Assembly (NCBI GenBank): GCA_029204225.1
Contig: CM055109.1
Span: forward strand, 30,466,698-30,530,697
Source: Diphasiastrum complanatum
Taxonomy: Eukaryota > Streptophyta > Lycopodiopsida > Lycopodiales > Lycopodiaceae
Length of the DNA stretch: 64,000 nt
Direction of reading: 5' to 3'
Part shown: positions 21,861 through 34,810 of the stretch, piece after piece
Numbering within the stretch: position 1 is the stretch's first letter
Layout: the number at the start of each line of letters is the position of its first letter
Position numbers and translations under genes: made by a program
Notes under the pieces: model-generated
Database searches by the model: none
The model's input: the letters and a program-made list of their open reading frames with translations, nothing else
Told to the model about the DNA's origin: nothing

Positions 21861-24450
21861 CTCCTTAAAAGATATCTATCTATTTCAACATAGATCTTGA
21901 AATAAAAGCATTTTTGAGAAATGGTTTGGTGAGAATATCGGCAATACATGAAGATGATCCAACATGCTCAAAGATGATCTCTCCTCCAATAACTTTTGCT
22001 CTTGCAAAATGGTGTGTTATCTCGATGTACTTGCTTCTTGCATGAAAAATTGGATTGTTGGCAAGAGCTTGAGCCGAATATTGTCACACTTGACAATAGG
22101 TAGATCTTCATCCTTGATGCACTTGAGCTCCATAACTTAGCCTTTTGATCCATAATACCTCCTTAGTAGTAGTTGTAAGGGCCTTGTACTTGGCTTCACA
22201 TGAAGATAAAGATATAGTATCTTGTTTCTTGGGTAACCAGGACACAAGATTGCTTTCAATAAAGATAGTATAGCCACTAGAGGACTTTCTATCCACTTTG
22301 TCACTTGCAAAGTCCAACTCTGAAAAAAGACAACCATTTTTAGATTTTCTCCTATACAGATCAATCCATAATCAAGTGTGGAAGATACATATCTCAAGAT
22401 CCTTTTGGCCGATTTCCAATGGCAATTTTTTGGATCTTGCATGAATTGACACAATTTATTCACAATAAATCTCAAATCCAGCCTAGTAAGGGTCAACCAT
22501 ATAAGGGAGCCAATAAGACTCCTGTAAAGGGTGATGTCCTCAAAAAGTTATGAGTTGAGCCTTGTATACCAAGACCTTGGGGCCTGCTACAGCCCATATA
22601 GACTTTTGAAGAAGAGACACACTTTGGATTCATTACCTTCTTTGATAAAGCCCTCGGATTGCTCCATATAGATTTCTTCCTCAAGGTAGTCATTGAGGAA
22701 GGCATTAGAAACATCAAGTTGGAACATCCTCCACTTGAAATAGCATGCAATAGAATTGATAATTCTTATAGTGATCATCTTGGCCATGGGTACAAAGGTG
22801 TCTTCATAATCAAGGCCATGGATTTGAGCATATCCTTTGGTACATAGTCTTGATTTGAATTTGTTGATAGATCCATCATTGTTATACTTCACTCGAAACA
22901 CCCACTTGCATCCAATAACTTGCTTGTTGATAGGTGAACCCATGAGCTTCCAAGTGTTGTTGGAAATCATGGCTTCATACTCCTTCGACATGGCTTCAAA
23001 CCTTGGACATCTCTTGGCTCATCTCGTGAGATGAAAAATGCATGATATGAGGTGCCATCCTTCACTTGCTTGCCTTTCTCCACATATGTGAGCCTCCTTG
23101 TTTTGAATCTCTCTCTCATAGATCTTCTCGGTGTAACTGCTTGAAGATGCTCCTCCTCAGGCCTCGACCCCTCCACATCTTCATTGACATCAAGATTAAT
23201 AATTGCTAAATATCTTGAGTTGACTTGATCTCGACCCCATCCAAGTTGAGCTTTTGATCTTCATGGAAGATCACATCTCTACTTACAACAATCTTGAGAA
23301 ATCTTGGTCTTGTAGGCAATGTCACAAATGTTAGCACTCTCACTAGAATCTAGTTTTTATAATCTCCCAAATCTAGATCCTCTAACTATCACCTCATCCT
23401 CAAGCTTGATTATCCATGAACATCATATTTGACATCAAGACCATTGTCAACCAGCACTAATGAGAGATTCTCTGTTAGTTTTGGCACATAGACTACATCA
23501 TTGAGACACAAAACTTTTGATGATGCTACCTATTCCTTCAATTCTACACTCAACATCATTGTAGTACAGATAGACTTCTTTCTTTTTCTTGAAGCAATTA
23601 GAGGCATATTGAGCTTTCTTGCCACAAAAGAAGCACTTGATCTTCTTCTTCTTCCCACTAGATGTTGAAGCTTGAGACTAATGGTCCTCATCACCATCTT
23701 TGGCTTTGTCTGTCTTAAAATGTTGTTCTTGTCCTTTGATCCTCCCCTTTGTCTTTTCCTTGCTGAACAAATCTTTGTCCTCTCCACCATCCTTCAATGA
23801 TAGCTTGTTGATCCTCAAGAGCTTGTTCTCTTGCCTACACTCTTTAGCAATAAGGATTCCTTGAAGAGCTTGTTCTCTTGCCTACACTCTTCAGCAATAA
23901 GGACTCCTTGAAGTGCTTCCAAGTCTGGAAGCTCCTCCTTGATTGCATAGGATTGGACAATGTTACCAGACTCATCGTTCAATCCATTAAGGATTACTTG
24001 GACTAACTCACTTTGATTAAGATGATCTCCTATGCATGCAAGCTCTCTATAAAGATCTTTCACTCTCATAAAAAAATTTGAGGCGCTCTCATCACTCTTT
24101 TGATAGCTTTGAAATATTTGGTTTCTTAATGTGAGCCTACCTAGAAGTGTTCTTTGCCTCATAAATGGCTTTAAGGGTGTCCCAAGCCTCCTTGGCCAAG
24201 GTGCAAGTACTAATCTCTCTCAACACTTCATTGGATACATTCATCTTGATGTAATGAAGGGCCATTCTTGCCCTTTTCTTGTACCTTTGGACATCTTGAA
24301 GCACTTGAGGCTCCTCCTCAAGTCCAAGTACAATATCATCACATCTTGGAGGATAAAAATTGACTCCATCCTCACCTTCCAAATAGAATAGTTGGAGGTG
24401 TTTAATCTCTCACCCTACTCCAAGAGAAAGAACCCCATGGAAGCCATAAT
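21861..24450 (-). pseudogene. Copia element C: deleted gag-pol
   Basis: Minus-strand order: gag (NTSNYSIWKVRMES, about 24380; LEEEPQVLQDVQRYKKRARM; VQVILNGLNDESGNIVQSY, about 23990), zinc knuckle CFFCGKKAQYASNC (about 23620, His replaced by Gln), a scrap of protease, then IVVSRDVIFHED (about 23280). Integrase is therefore deleted between protease and linker. RT begins NNTWKLMGSPINKQVIGCKW (about 22950) and runs through MFQLDVSNAFLN to KSLYGL (22590). It then jumps past the YVDD catalytic box to the RT-RNase H region (TLYRSLIGSLIWLT, about 22520). RNase H (DRKSSSGYTIF, SLSSCEAKYKAL) and ADILTKPF complete it before the polypurine tract. It could not code for active integrase or RT. Confidence 0.88.
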
Positions 24451-24871
24451 CACTTGAGAAAATTGACTTTTAATGGATCAGAAAACAAGTACAAGTGTTG
24501 CTTCTCTCTCAAAAAAAAGCCTTTGATAATGGTGTCCAACCAAAACCAATTTGAGATCTTGCAACCAATATGTGAGATCATAAGCTCCACCTTTCTTGTT
24601 GGATTTTATTGACTTCATCATGCTACCTCATTCCTAAGAAGTTTTGACATGGATCTATGCATGTATGAATACACAACATGGAACATTTTGTAAGGGATCC
24701 TTTAAGAGGGGGTGAAAAATCCTTCATGGACAACATTCTCTATAGGAGTCTCATAAGTTCCTTTTCTGTAGCTAGAATTCTTCTAAGAGTATTCATTTAT
24801 TAGGTTAAGATAAACTCTTGGAGTTGTAGATAGATGTACGATAGTTTTATCAAGCTAAATTTGAGGAGGAG
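24451..24871 (+). other. Unassigned, ends in a plus-strand polypurine tract
   Basis: No gene visible. The last ten bases (TGAGGAGGAG) are a polypurine tract immediately before the beta LTR at 24872. This implies that the 3' end of a plus-strand element abuts element C here. Confidence 0.45.
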
Positions 24872-25098
24872 TGTGGAAATTGGCAAATACTAGCTTGATA
24901 AACACATAGTTTATTGTACATTTTGTAATCCACACATGTGAGGGCATGTTCCCACATGTGAGGAATAGGTCGAGGGTAGTTAGGTCCTAGTCATAGGCTT
25001 TAGATAGGAATTTTGGTCAAGTTTCTTGAAATTTAGGAGCTACCTCCAAAAATCAAGGAATTTGGTGTTGATCTAACTACCATAGATGGTACACCTAA
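24872..25098 (+). repeat. Truncated copia LTR, family beta
   Basis: Starts TGTGGAAATTGGCAAATACT after a polypurine tract and closely matches 16691-16916, ending at the same base context. Confidence 0.75.
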
Positions 25099-25806
25099 AG
25101 AAATAAATGACGTTAACATATAAAATACAAAAATGTTACAATATAGAGGAACAGACTAATCAAAGAAAGCAAGACCATATACAAAGAAGACAAAAAGAAA
25201 ATAATTAATATTTATAGTTAATGTTTTCATGATTATAAAATGGTCAAATGCACCGATTCTCTCATCTTGTAAGACAAAAGTGAGAGCTTACACTCTGAAT
25301 ATTTGTGTACACAATGGATTAAGAGTTTGAAAAAGGACATACATTTTTGGTGGATGCACTACTCCATATGAGATCCATGTTGCATGTTGTCTTAGGTATT
25401 TGTTTCAATTTGTGTATCTTCCTATCACGATAGTGAAAGAGTGAAAAGCCATATACTCGAAATAAAGTAAGCTAAAATGTTGAAAAAGAAAGACTTCTTA
25501 GAAATTTTAATGTTTAAGATGCCCTAGAATGTGTAGACAATTAACCATGAGCAAGCAAGATGGATACATTTGCAAATGCACCTCCATATAAGGTTCCATA
25601 CCCTTTGAGGTAGTTGTTGGTTGTTAGTATTGATCCAATTGTTGATGGCATAAAGCCACTAAGAAATGACATTTTACTTCTCAATGTTTATAAGTTAGAT
25701 ATTTCTCCCATGACAAATTATGATTCATAAATAATAAATAATATTTTTTTTGAATGATCATCAATAAAAGATTCATACATTCGGATGATTAGTAGCATCA
25801 AACACT
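25099..25806. other. Anonymous AT-rich stretch
   Basis: No coding content. A 27-base motif (CATACATTCGGATGATTAGT inside it) occurs twice at about 25772-25842, overlapping the inverted repeat that follows. Confidence 0.5.
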
Positions 25807-25893
25807 CCTTTTGAGATCATACATTCGGATGATTAGTAGCATTATCACCCACTTTACAAGAAGTTATGCACATCCAAATGTATGATCTCAAAA
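25807..25893. repeat. Inverted repeat at an inversion junction
   Basis: Arms CTTTTGAGATCATACATTC.. (from 25807) and ..AAATGTATGATCTCAAAAG (to 25893) are about 24 bases each with one mismatch and a loop of about 37 bases. It sits just before a copia fragment that points the opposite way from the rest of its element. Confidence 0.7.
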
Positions 25894-26080
25894 GAGATCA
25901 CCAAGGTGGAGCTATGGCACAAAAGGTTGGGCCATCCCAACTTCAAAGCTATGGAATCCATATGCAAAGGAGCTTGCACTCGGCCTCCCCAAGAGTTTTT
26001 CAAGATGTGGCAAGCATTGTGAGGCTTGTAGCCTCTCAAAGGCTCATAAGCTTCGATTTTCAAGATCTACTACAAGATCA
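25894..26080 (+). pseudogene. Copia GAG-pre-integrase fragment, inverted relative to element E
   Basis: The plus strand encodes VELWHKRLGHPNFKAMESIC then a frame change into LGLPKSF-like and CEACSLSKAHKLRF sequence, which is GAG-pre-integrase. The protease and gag of what looks like the same element follow on the opposite strand at 26081. Confidence 0.75.
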
Positions 26081-27360
26081 AACATTTGTCATGTTAACAT
26101 TCTCCATTGCCACATTAGCATCTAATTTAAACAATCTACCTTGTTTAAATCCTTTAGCTATGTAATCATCATTCTTAAAGATGGAACAAAATCCATGCTT
26201 AAATTGTAGATCAAGGCCATTATTTATTAATTGCCCAACACTCAACAAGTTCTTAGTGATAGTTGGTACATAAAGGACGTTTTCAAGATTCATCCTTTTG
26301 GATGATCCCAAGTACAATGGAATAGTACCTACACCACTTATCCTATACACTTGATCACTAGCTATCAAAATAAACTTTTTAACATCATAAGAGAGTAGAG
26401 CGGAAAAGTAGTCCTTTTGGAAAGTCATGTAGGAGCTAGCCCCACTATCAATCCACCAAGCTTCACTTGTGTTGGATTTGGATGATGAGTTGGATGCCAT
26501 TAAGTATGATTCTGCTTCATCCTCCTCCTCCTCTTGATGTGCAATGTTGCTTTGTTTGTCTTCTTGTGCCTTCTTCTTCTTGAAACATTCTAATGCAAAG
26601 TGTCTCTTCTTTCCACAAAAGAAGCACTTGTCCTTGGTTTTGTGTATCTTCTTCTTGCCCTTTGAGCTTGATGATGCATCCTCCTCCTTGGCCTCCTTTT
26701 GATGATTCTTCTTGGCTCCATTGGTCTTCTTCTTGCTTTTGAATGAGAAATTTGCTTTCTCATCTCCATCCTACATTGACAAGGAGTTCATCCTAGCCTT
26801 TGTGTGGAGCATCCTACACTCTTCAGCTACAAGCACACTATGGAGTTTTTCAATTGTAGGCAAAGTTTCTTGGATGGCAAAGCTTTGGACCAAATTTGTG
26901 AATTCATCACCTAGACCATTAAGGACCACTTGGACAAGCTCATTATCTTGAATCTTCTCTCCAATAGAGACTAAATCTTTGTTGAGAGACTTGATTCCAA
27001 TAGATTCTAAATCTTTGTGACATGATCTTGTGCATTTTCCTCACTTCTTCTCACGCTTTGCAAAATTTGATTTCTAATCATGAGGAACTTAGAAGTGTTA
27101 TTGGATTCATAAATGGATTTCCATTAATCCCATGCCTCTTTGGCCGATGTACAAGAACAGACTTCTTTCAAAAGATCATTACTAACATTTATTTTAATGC
27201 AATTAGGTGCTAGCCTAGATTTCTTCTTGTATCTAATCAACTCTTGTGCACCAAGAGGTTCATCCTCTTCTTCAAGCACAACTTCATAGAGGTCTTGGAG
27301 GACCATTAGTGACTCCATCCTCACCTTCCAAATGGAATAGTTTGCAGAATTTTTAGAAGG
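26081..27360 (-). pseudogene. Copia element E: gag and protease
   Basis: On the minus strand gag starts near 27340 (YSIWKVRMESLMVLQDLYEV, EEEDEPLGAQELIRYKKKSR). A stop interrupts EAWD-WKSIYES at 27126. The zinc knuckle CFFCGKKRHFALEC lies near 26610. The protease (26500-26078) is intact over 140 codons with WWIDSGASSYMT (catalytic DSG kept), ISGVGTIPLYLG, ENVLYVPTITKNLLSVGQLI and GRLFKLD. No integrase or RT follows on this strand. Confidence 0.85.
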
Positions 27361-28005
27361 AAAGCACCAATTGTTCCCATCTAACTAATGAATTCCATAA
27401 ACAAATGAACAATAAATTGGTTTTGATTTGATCCTAGAAAGTTACAAAGGTCTCTCTTGTAGCGATTCCCTCAAATTTGGCTTCTAACCCTCTCAATGAA
27501 CTTCTAGCCATGGTTCTAGCACTTCCTCACAAAGATGAAGCGAAGATGAGATGAGATCCAATCAAACAACAATCAAATCAAATCAATTTTGGCTATTTTT
27601 GGACAAAGAATGGCTAAAAATATGTACCTTCTTCTTGATAGTTTTTCAAGACCTGTTAAACACTTTAAGAGGGCTTGATCCCAACCTCAATTAATTAGAT
27701 TCAATGACAATAAGTCAAATCCAATCCATGGCATGCAAATATTGATGCTTTTTCCTAGATCTAGCACCAAAAAACTCATCAAGATCAATCAGTATGATTT
27801 CCAATGGATCTAATGAAAAATGGAAATAATTTTTAGGTACAGACTTGTCCACATGTGTGAACAATATGGATTCTGACCCTGATCAAAACTTATCGACAAA
27901 TCTTCACTCTAACATCCAATTTCTAGTAGGCCTTCCAAAACTATCTTTCTGGATCAAAACTTGCTAATTTTGGATTATAGACAAGATTAATGATTGCCTC
28001 TTGTA
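27361..28005 (-). other. Untranslated leader of copia element E
   Basis: Noncoding stretch between the PBS and gag start of element E. Confidence 0.6.
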
Positions 28006-28021
28006 CCTCACTCTAATACCA
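28006..28021 (-). promoter_or_regulatory. Primer-binding site of element E
   Basis: The minus strand reads TGGTATTAGAGTGAGG after LTR end ACTTTGACA. Two changes from the TGGTATCAGAGC consensus. Confidence 0.7.
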
Positions 28022-28905
28022 TGTCAAAGTACAGTACTTTGGACCTTACTTGAGTCTATTGATGACTCACAAGAGTATTTGATTGATTGATCATAAAATA
28101 AATGCAAACTAGACACACAAAAACGAAAACTAGATTCACAATTCTACATGCATCAAGCAAGAGAAACCCAAAATCATTAATCAAAAGAGATTTACACCCC
28201 ACACATGTGTGAAACAGTACTCAGTACGACCTGTAGGAAACGAAAGATGTTTAGAACACTTAGTTCTTGCTTAGATCCAAAGGAAATCAATGTACATAGT
28301 GTAGAAGTTGCGTTTTTGCCAATGAGCTCTCAAAAATAATCTAAGGCATTACTATGCAATAAAAACTAAAATGGAAAAGTAGCAAATAAAACATAAAACA
28401 CAACAAAGAGAGAGCATGAGAGTAGTCATGGCAAATGAGTACAATGGATGCCCTTTTATTCTTGGGGAAGGCCATGCCTATTCTCTCTGATTGGCTACTT
28501 CTAAATGGCAAGGATGCTAATCCAAGCCCTTCATGTAAAATCCAATGGTTCCCAAATAAGAAGTGTGACTTTCACATGATCCAAACTTAAAACCATATCA
28601 ACTTGATCTTGGGATTTTTAATTATCTTATTCTAACTTATGTCCCAAATCTTTTTATTCCTAGTTATATCATTTCTACTAAAAAAATTAGCATGCTCATT
28701 GGATTGAGCTTATATGCGCAGAATGACAATGCCCTTGCACTTATTACTCCTAGCTATACAATGTACTATGACGGGGCCCATTTAGTAGGCCTATCTAGCC
28801 ATATAGTATTTTAGTGGGAAGACCCACTATGTGTCCAACAATACAATTCATAACATTATCCTTGAAAACACTTGAAGACAAAGTAGTATTAGGCATGTTA
28901 AATTG
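28022..28905 (-). repeat. 5' LTR of copia element E
   Basis: The inner end (ACTTTGACA) is clear from the PBS. The outer end is uncertain and placed near 28830-28905, where the minus strand has TGTTGGACACATAG-type sequence. No second copy exists in the window. Confidence 0.5.
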
Positions 28906-28922
28906 AACAAGAAGAACATAAT

Positions 28923-29896
<974 letters not shown>

Positions 29897-30035
29897 ACCA
29901 TTATGAAAGGATTCCAACAAAGGAGACAAGTTGTATAACCTATAGCAGAATGTTTTCTACTATTGTAAGCAAACTCAATAAAAGAAATGTAGTCCTCCCA
30001 CTGAGACTGCATGTGAGACACATGTTTTCAAGAAG
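29897..30035 (-). pseudogene. Ty3/gypsy integrase scrap
   Basis: The minus strand reads HMQSQWEDYISFIEFAYNSR then KHSAIGYT, matching the integrase core just after the catalytic Glu (compare [14 protein letters not shown] in the gypsy element at 7.8 kb). Only about 35 residues survive. Confidence 0.75.
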
Positions 30036-32824
30036 AGCTTAGACAATTGAAACAAATCAAACACTAAGCACAGACCTCTTCGCTAATTCTACATGCTTAT
30101 GGGGGCTATCATCCAACACCTTTCTCTCCACCATTTATTCTTTACTAACTAATTTCACCCATAACCTATGTATCATGTGCTTCATCTTATTGAAAATCAA
30201 GACTTAAAAGGATCAAAAATATGATTTGAAGTATTGTTGGTGGCCATTGAACCAAGCATTTTAATCTACCCAAGATAAGCCAAGATCACAAAATTGAACC
30301 ATAATGCGTAATTTGCAATGCAAGTCATTTTATGTTCAACAAGTTAAGAAAGATAAACAAAAAAATGTTGGAAGTAGTCAAGACATAGAGACATTGATGC
30401 CAAAGAGCCAAAAAACTTGACATAACATCTACCACTCTAAGCATTTGATGAGTCTAAAAGCCTAGCAAGGTTGTCCACTTGAAAAAAAATCTACATGGGT
30501 AAGTGTCCATTTGTTGCACTCCAATAAAAGAGAGCATCGAAGCTTTTCCAAGAGAACTCCATACTTTCAGAGTCCATCCAAGAAGATTGTACTTAGGTCA
30601 TTAGGAATAATAAAAGCTAAATATTACACTAGTAAATATGGGCCCTTAAGCTCAATATCGGCCATCCAATCTTGTAATATTTGATACAAGACACTATTAA
30701 GGTTGATATAATTACAATTGTGCCTTCACTTGAGAGTTGACCAAAAACACAACTCACAAGAAGCAAACAAAACTAGTTGCTTGCCTTTGAGAAAAAGGAG
30801 CAAGCATGATGGAAGGATTATGATGGCTAATGTTGTTTCTTGAAATGCTACTACTGTTTTCCAATGTCCTTTGTGTTATACGTTCGCACATTTTTTTAGC
30901 ACAATATTGTAAAATTGGATGCATCAAGGGCAAGTACCATATAATATGGAAAGATCCAAGTCGAAAAAACTACTATATTTTTATATGAAAGATTACGAAT
31001 CTCAACATGCTTAGAGCTCACCAATGACAAAGAAAATTGTTATCTAATTTTGAGATGGAATGGTGACTATCAAGGTTTTCTCAAAGCATATTTTTGGAAC
31101 AAAAGTGCAAAGAGATGGACATAAATGTTTATATCTCACTCATTACAAAATGTTTCGCAAGTGAACCTATAGTGCAATGGAGATCAATTTTATTATAATG
31201 AATCAACATTTCTGTAGTTCTTAATAAAGCGTCAACAAGCATTGTTGATTCAAGAGCCACATGATGGTGTCAATTTGGAGTAAAACTGTTGTATAGTCAA
31301 TGTTTTCTAGATTCAAACATTATAACTTTGCATTTTCACCAAAAGTTCACAGAGGGTTTGAGCACTGAAGTAATAAAAAAGTGTTCAGAATAAACTAGTT
31401 TACTCGATTATTTCTCCAAATCTTCAAGACAAATTGTATCAAACAAGAACTATTAATGGAGTTTTCAACAGAAGGCCGAGAACTTTACTTAATTATTATG
31501 TTTTCAAGTCATGAAAAATCTCCAAGTACTACTGTTTAACTATTTGATGATCATGACACTAAGCACCTATTGGATACATTCAAAGAGTTTGAGCAGCATC
31601 AAAATTACAAGATTGAACAGACCAATACCTTGAAGGAAACGAGGTAGCAGGGTTTTTTGGTTGTAACCTAGAGCGGCTTGATTGTATGAGAAACTGAAAT
31701 TGCAGAAGATACCGGCAATTCATTCGATCCAAATGCTTGACCATTCACCCACTGCTTACCACCTCCAAAGTTGCAAAGCTTTTGGTCTTCAATCTCGCAT
31801 CAGTAACATGGATGCATGAAAGCATCGTTACCCATTAACAACTCCTCGTATAACAACACCTCAGCCTCCTCCTTTTCAGCGATCTGTTTTTATGGATTGC
31901 ATAATGTGAATTCCATTTCCATCGATCACTAGTAGATGATGTCCGGATTGTAGAACTATTCACATATTTGTCACACACAAGCCTAGAAGGTAAGCATACA
32001 GGACTAATCTAATGGAAGCCACATTTCCAAGCAAGCTAACGTTGCATGAAATGTTAACACAAATCAACAAATAGAATGCAATATTTGAGTATAAGGAGGT
32101 TAAACCACCTTATTGCCAAGATCAAGCATTTGGATTTTTCAAATTTAGCACAAAGCCAGTTTCTTTGTTGATGTTAAGATCCACAACGTCATGTGCCTCG
32201 AGTAGAGGTAGATATATGATGATTACTGAGATAGATATGGTACGAAAAATAGCTGCAACTCTGAATTTGCGTCACAAGTATATGATGATCGCAATCAACT
32301 GCCATTGTGTTTGTGCATTTCTCAAGTTGGTGGAATAGGTGCGGCAGCGGGAGCGGGAGCCCACCCCAACGATGAGATAATTCTCAAACAGATGATGACA
32401 GACAACGCGAATAATAAGTTCCTCTAAGTAAAGCTTTAAGGTTTCAAATGATAGACTTTGAGATACACCTCACGCCTATCAACATATACTTTTTGATGAG
32501 GCCGAGCAGCCTGAAGCCAATGCAAAGATCTATCTGAGTGGCTTCACATCAGACTCCAAAGTTTTGCCCTATTCAACCTAACACCAACATTAGTTGAGCA
32601 GTACAAACGAGCGCAATCGGACACAAAAGCAATGAGGCACAGAGCCCGAACCTTACATCAAGTGTAGAGTGAGTTGAATGTGTTAGAGATCTGAAAAACC
32701 ATGGCAAGTCAGAAGTGCGGAGATCGTCCAAGCAGCAAGATCCAAAACCAAATTGCTGACATAAATCGAAGCCCTTCTCGTCCCCATAGATATAGTTACA
32801 CGGTGCCAACGCAAAGAGAGGGGA

Positions 32825-32827
<3 letters not shown>
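30036..32827. other. Long unassigned region
   Basis: About 2.8 kb without a convincing gene. One weak candidate is a minus-strand 27-codon frame near 31900-31815 (IAEKEEAEVLLYEELLMGND..) after an ACAG acceptor, which could be a terminal exon. I do not recognise it. Confidence 0.4.

Positions 32828-32866
<39 letters not shown>
32828..32866. repeat. GA microsatellite
   Basis: A perfect (GA)n run of about 39 bases. Confidence 0.95.
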
Positions 32867-32868
<2 letters not shown>

Positions 32869-33288
32869 GTTAGTTTTGTACGTGCTCAAAGCGGTTATTT
32901 GAGTTGGACAAACCCTAAGAGCAAATTTAGCAAATGTCTTGACACTCTTGAAACTTACCAAGTTCCTTGGCACTTTTTGGCACTATGGTTGTTGCGGTAG
33001 GTCTTCACATGAGAGTCCCTAGCAAGTGCCTTGTATTTAGTTCATCCATCAAACTCATGATGTTTTTGTTTTCGCACTAGAGTCCCTAGCAAGTGACTTG
33101 GCACTTTCTTGGGCATGAGGCCGGTGGTCCATGCAAAGGGCCACCCCCCTTTCACATTGCGAATACGAGGATGCTCTCCAAGGGAGCTCCCTCGACAAGG
33201 TTGTGGCAAAAATGTTGAGATTCCAGTTCATGGAATCAAATGTTCTAAGTGATCCGATAATTTCATGTCAACTCATTATCATAGCTTT
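32867..33288. other. Spacer with short direct repeats
   Basis: AGAGTCCCTAGCAAGTG occurs at about 33012 and 33075, and related CAAGT-CTTGGCACTTT phrases near 32957 and 33096. No gene recognised. Confidence 0.45.
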
Positions 33289-33875
33289 TTATCTTTTGTC
33301 ATATTTAAAAAGTATGAAGCAAACATGCACTCTCATGCGCAAGTTCACATAGTTTTTTCCAAGAGCACGATCACAATAATCCAACTCTTTATCTTGAGTT
33401 GCATGAGAAGCAATAATACCTTCAGTAGTGGAAGCCCGATGAAGGAGGTTTGGTCGTGAAAGATCAAAAAACCTCATGCATGATATTTGGGTCGCTATAT
33501 ATAGGTAATAAATTGGGGAGTGGTCACTCCAATAACAATTTGTATCTCCGTGAAGGCTTTTCGAGTTATGTGCATTTGTATATATATGATCTAATTGGCT
33601 TTCATATAATGTTGTTGGTGTAGTGATAGTTTGTTTGAAACCATGTTTCTGCATGAATGTTGTAAGATGGTTGGCATGGTTGTTGCAAGCAAGCATATTG
33701 ATATTGAAGTCTCCAAGAATGGTTGTTGGCATGTTTGTGGATGTCTTTTGTAATTTATCCTCTATTGTATTCAAGAAATGCATCATATTTGAGCTTGGTT
33801 TTCGATACATTGCAAGTACAATCATACTATGTGGTTTGTTTGTTGTATCAAAATTGTTACACGATAAGTTCCAGT
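33289..33875 (-). pseudogene. Endonuclease/exonuclease/phosphatase domain fragment
   Basis: The minus strand encodes NKPHSMIVLAMYRKPSSN, then TTILGDFNINML, QTITTPTTLYESQLDHIYTN and YWSDHSPIYYLYI. GDFN, the DHIY segment and SDH are the C-terminal catalytic motifs of the APE-like EEP fold. Spacing suits the endonuclease of Helentron-type Helitrons or of some non-LTR elements rather than a host nuclease. The N-terminal half (with the catalytic Glu) is not seen upstream. No helicase or RT lies nearby. Confidence 0.65.
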
Positions 33876-34394
33876 ATTACCAACACAAACATGCAATACC
33901 CAAAAGTTCCAAAATAATAAAAAGCACCAAACAACTAAATGCTAGTAGATCGAAAAGGACCAAAATGTTGCAAACAACAAATTGAAGAAATGTTTAAAAA
34001 CTACCAAAACTATCAAAAACACCAAAGAGCAACAAACAACAGTACTTTCTGCACACTAGAAGTACAAAATGTTCTATGAGGTCCAAATAGCAAAAAGAAA
34101 ATTATTTGAAAAGAATATAGAGTACTAAAAGTACCAAAAATATATCTTACACAAGTTTTCGTAAGTACCAAATAGAAAATAAATAGTTGTTTATAAGCTC
34201 CTTCAAGTACCAATAGTCCCAAAAGTCCAAAAGAGCAAAATATCAGTTGAGTAAAAACTACAAAACAGCTCCAAACAACAAGAGGTGGAGTGTGTATCTA
34301 CAAAACCAAAGAACAGGAGTATCAAAGATCAGTTTCAACAGTGCAAAAGATCAACATTACCAAGAAAACGAAAATAAAAAAAAAGGAAGACCTG
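33876..34394. other. Anonymous A-rich stretch
   Basis: Low-complexity sequence with many ACCAAA, CAAAA and AGTACC repeats. No gene recognised. Confidence 0.45.
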
Positions 34395-34810
34395 AGTGTC
34401 ATCAAGATGTACTGGATTCCTGACAACACTCTTTCTTCCAATTAGGCTGTCGGCATATGTCTTTTTTGTTGGGGAACACTCGAGTTTCTAAGCTTCAAAA
34501 GACATACACCAGTTTCTTGACCTGAGCCGTGATTATGCTACCTCTAGGCAATTGTCTCTGATAGGCACTCAAGAGCAGAACCTCCTCCTCGTCCTTAATG
34601 TTAAGGCGAGAACTGGCTACAACAATATTTTTGCGATGAATACCCAAAGTACCTGCAATTCTCGAATGAGGGAGATTCGTTGTGCCATCAATGTTGACAA
34701 ATTCCCTGCTCTAGAGAATCAGTTGGCTTGTTCTTTGCTTCTTCTTAGTTTTAGAACCGTTCTGCCTATTCTTCTTGGGCACTTCTTGGTTTATAGCTTT
34801 CTTGTTTCAA
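34395..34810 (-). pseudogene. Unidentified conserved-looking coding fragment
   Basis: The minus strand holds a 73-codon open stretch from about 34711 to 34496. It contains EFVNIDGTTNLPHSRIAGTL, GIHRKNIVVASSRLNIKDEE, and QRQLPRGSIITAQVKKLVYV, then a stop. Shifted frames continue as NKKDICRQ, then IGRKSVV and NPVHLDDTQ to about 34398. Upstream in frame is a basic stretch (NQEVPKKNRQNGSKTKKKQR) before a stop near 34715. The helix-turn-helix-like IAGTLGIHRKNI and the basic lead-in suggest the N-terminal DNA-binding part of a transposase; this is inference. It is not explained by any element around it. Confidence 0.45.

Noticed and set aside
25099-25806. Search for tRNA, snoRNA or miRNA hairpins in the gene-free stretches
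   Set aside because: No cloverleaf, box C/D or H/ACA signature could be seen by eye; the only clear hairpin (25807-25893) sits at a transposon inversion junction.
32573-33000. Overlapping open frames on both strands near 32.6-33.0 kb
   Set aside because: The GA repeat read through gives Arg-Glu or Ser-Leu runs; no recognised domain and no splice support.
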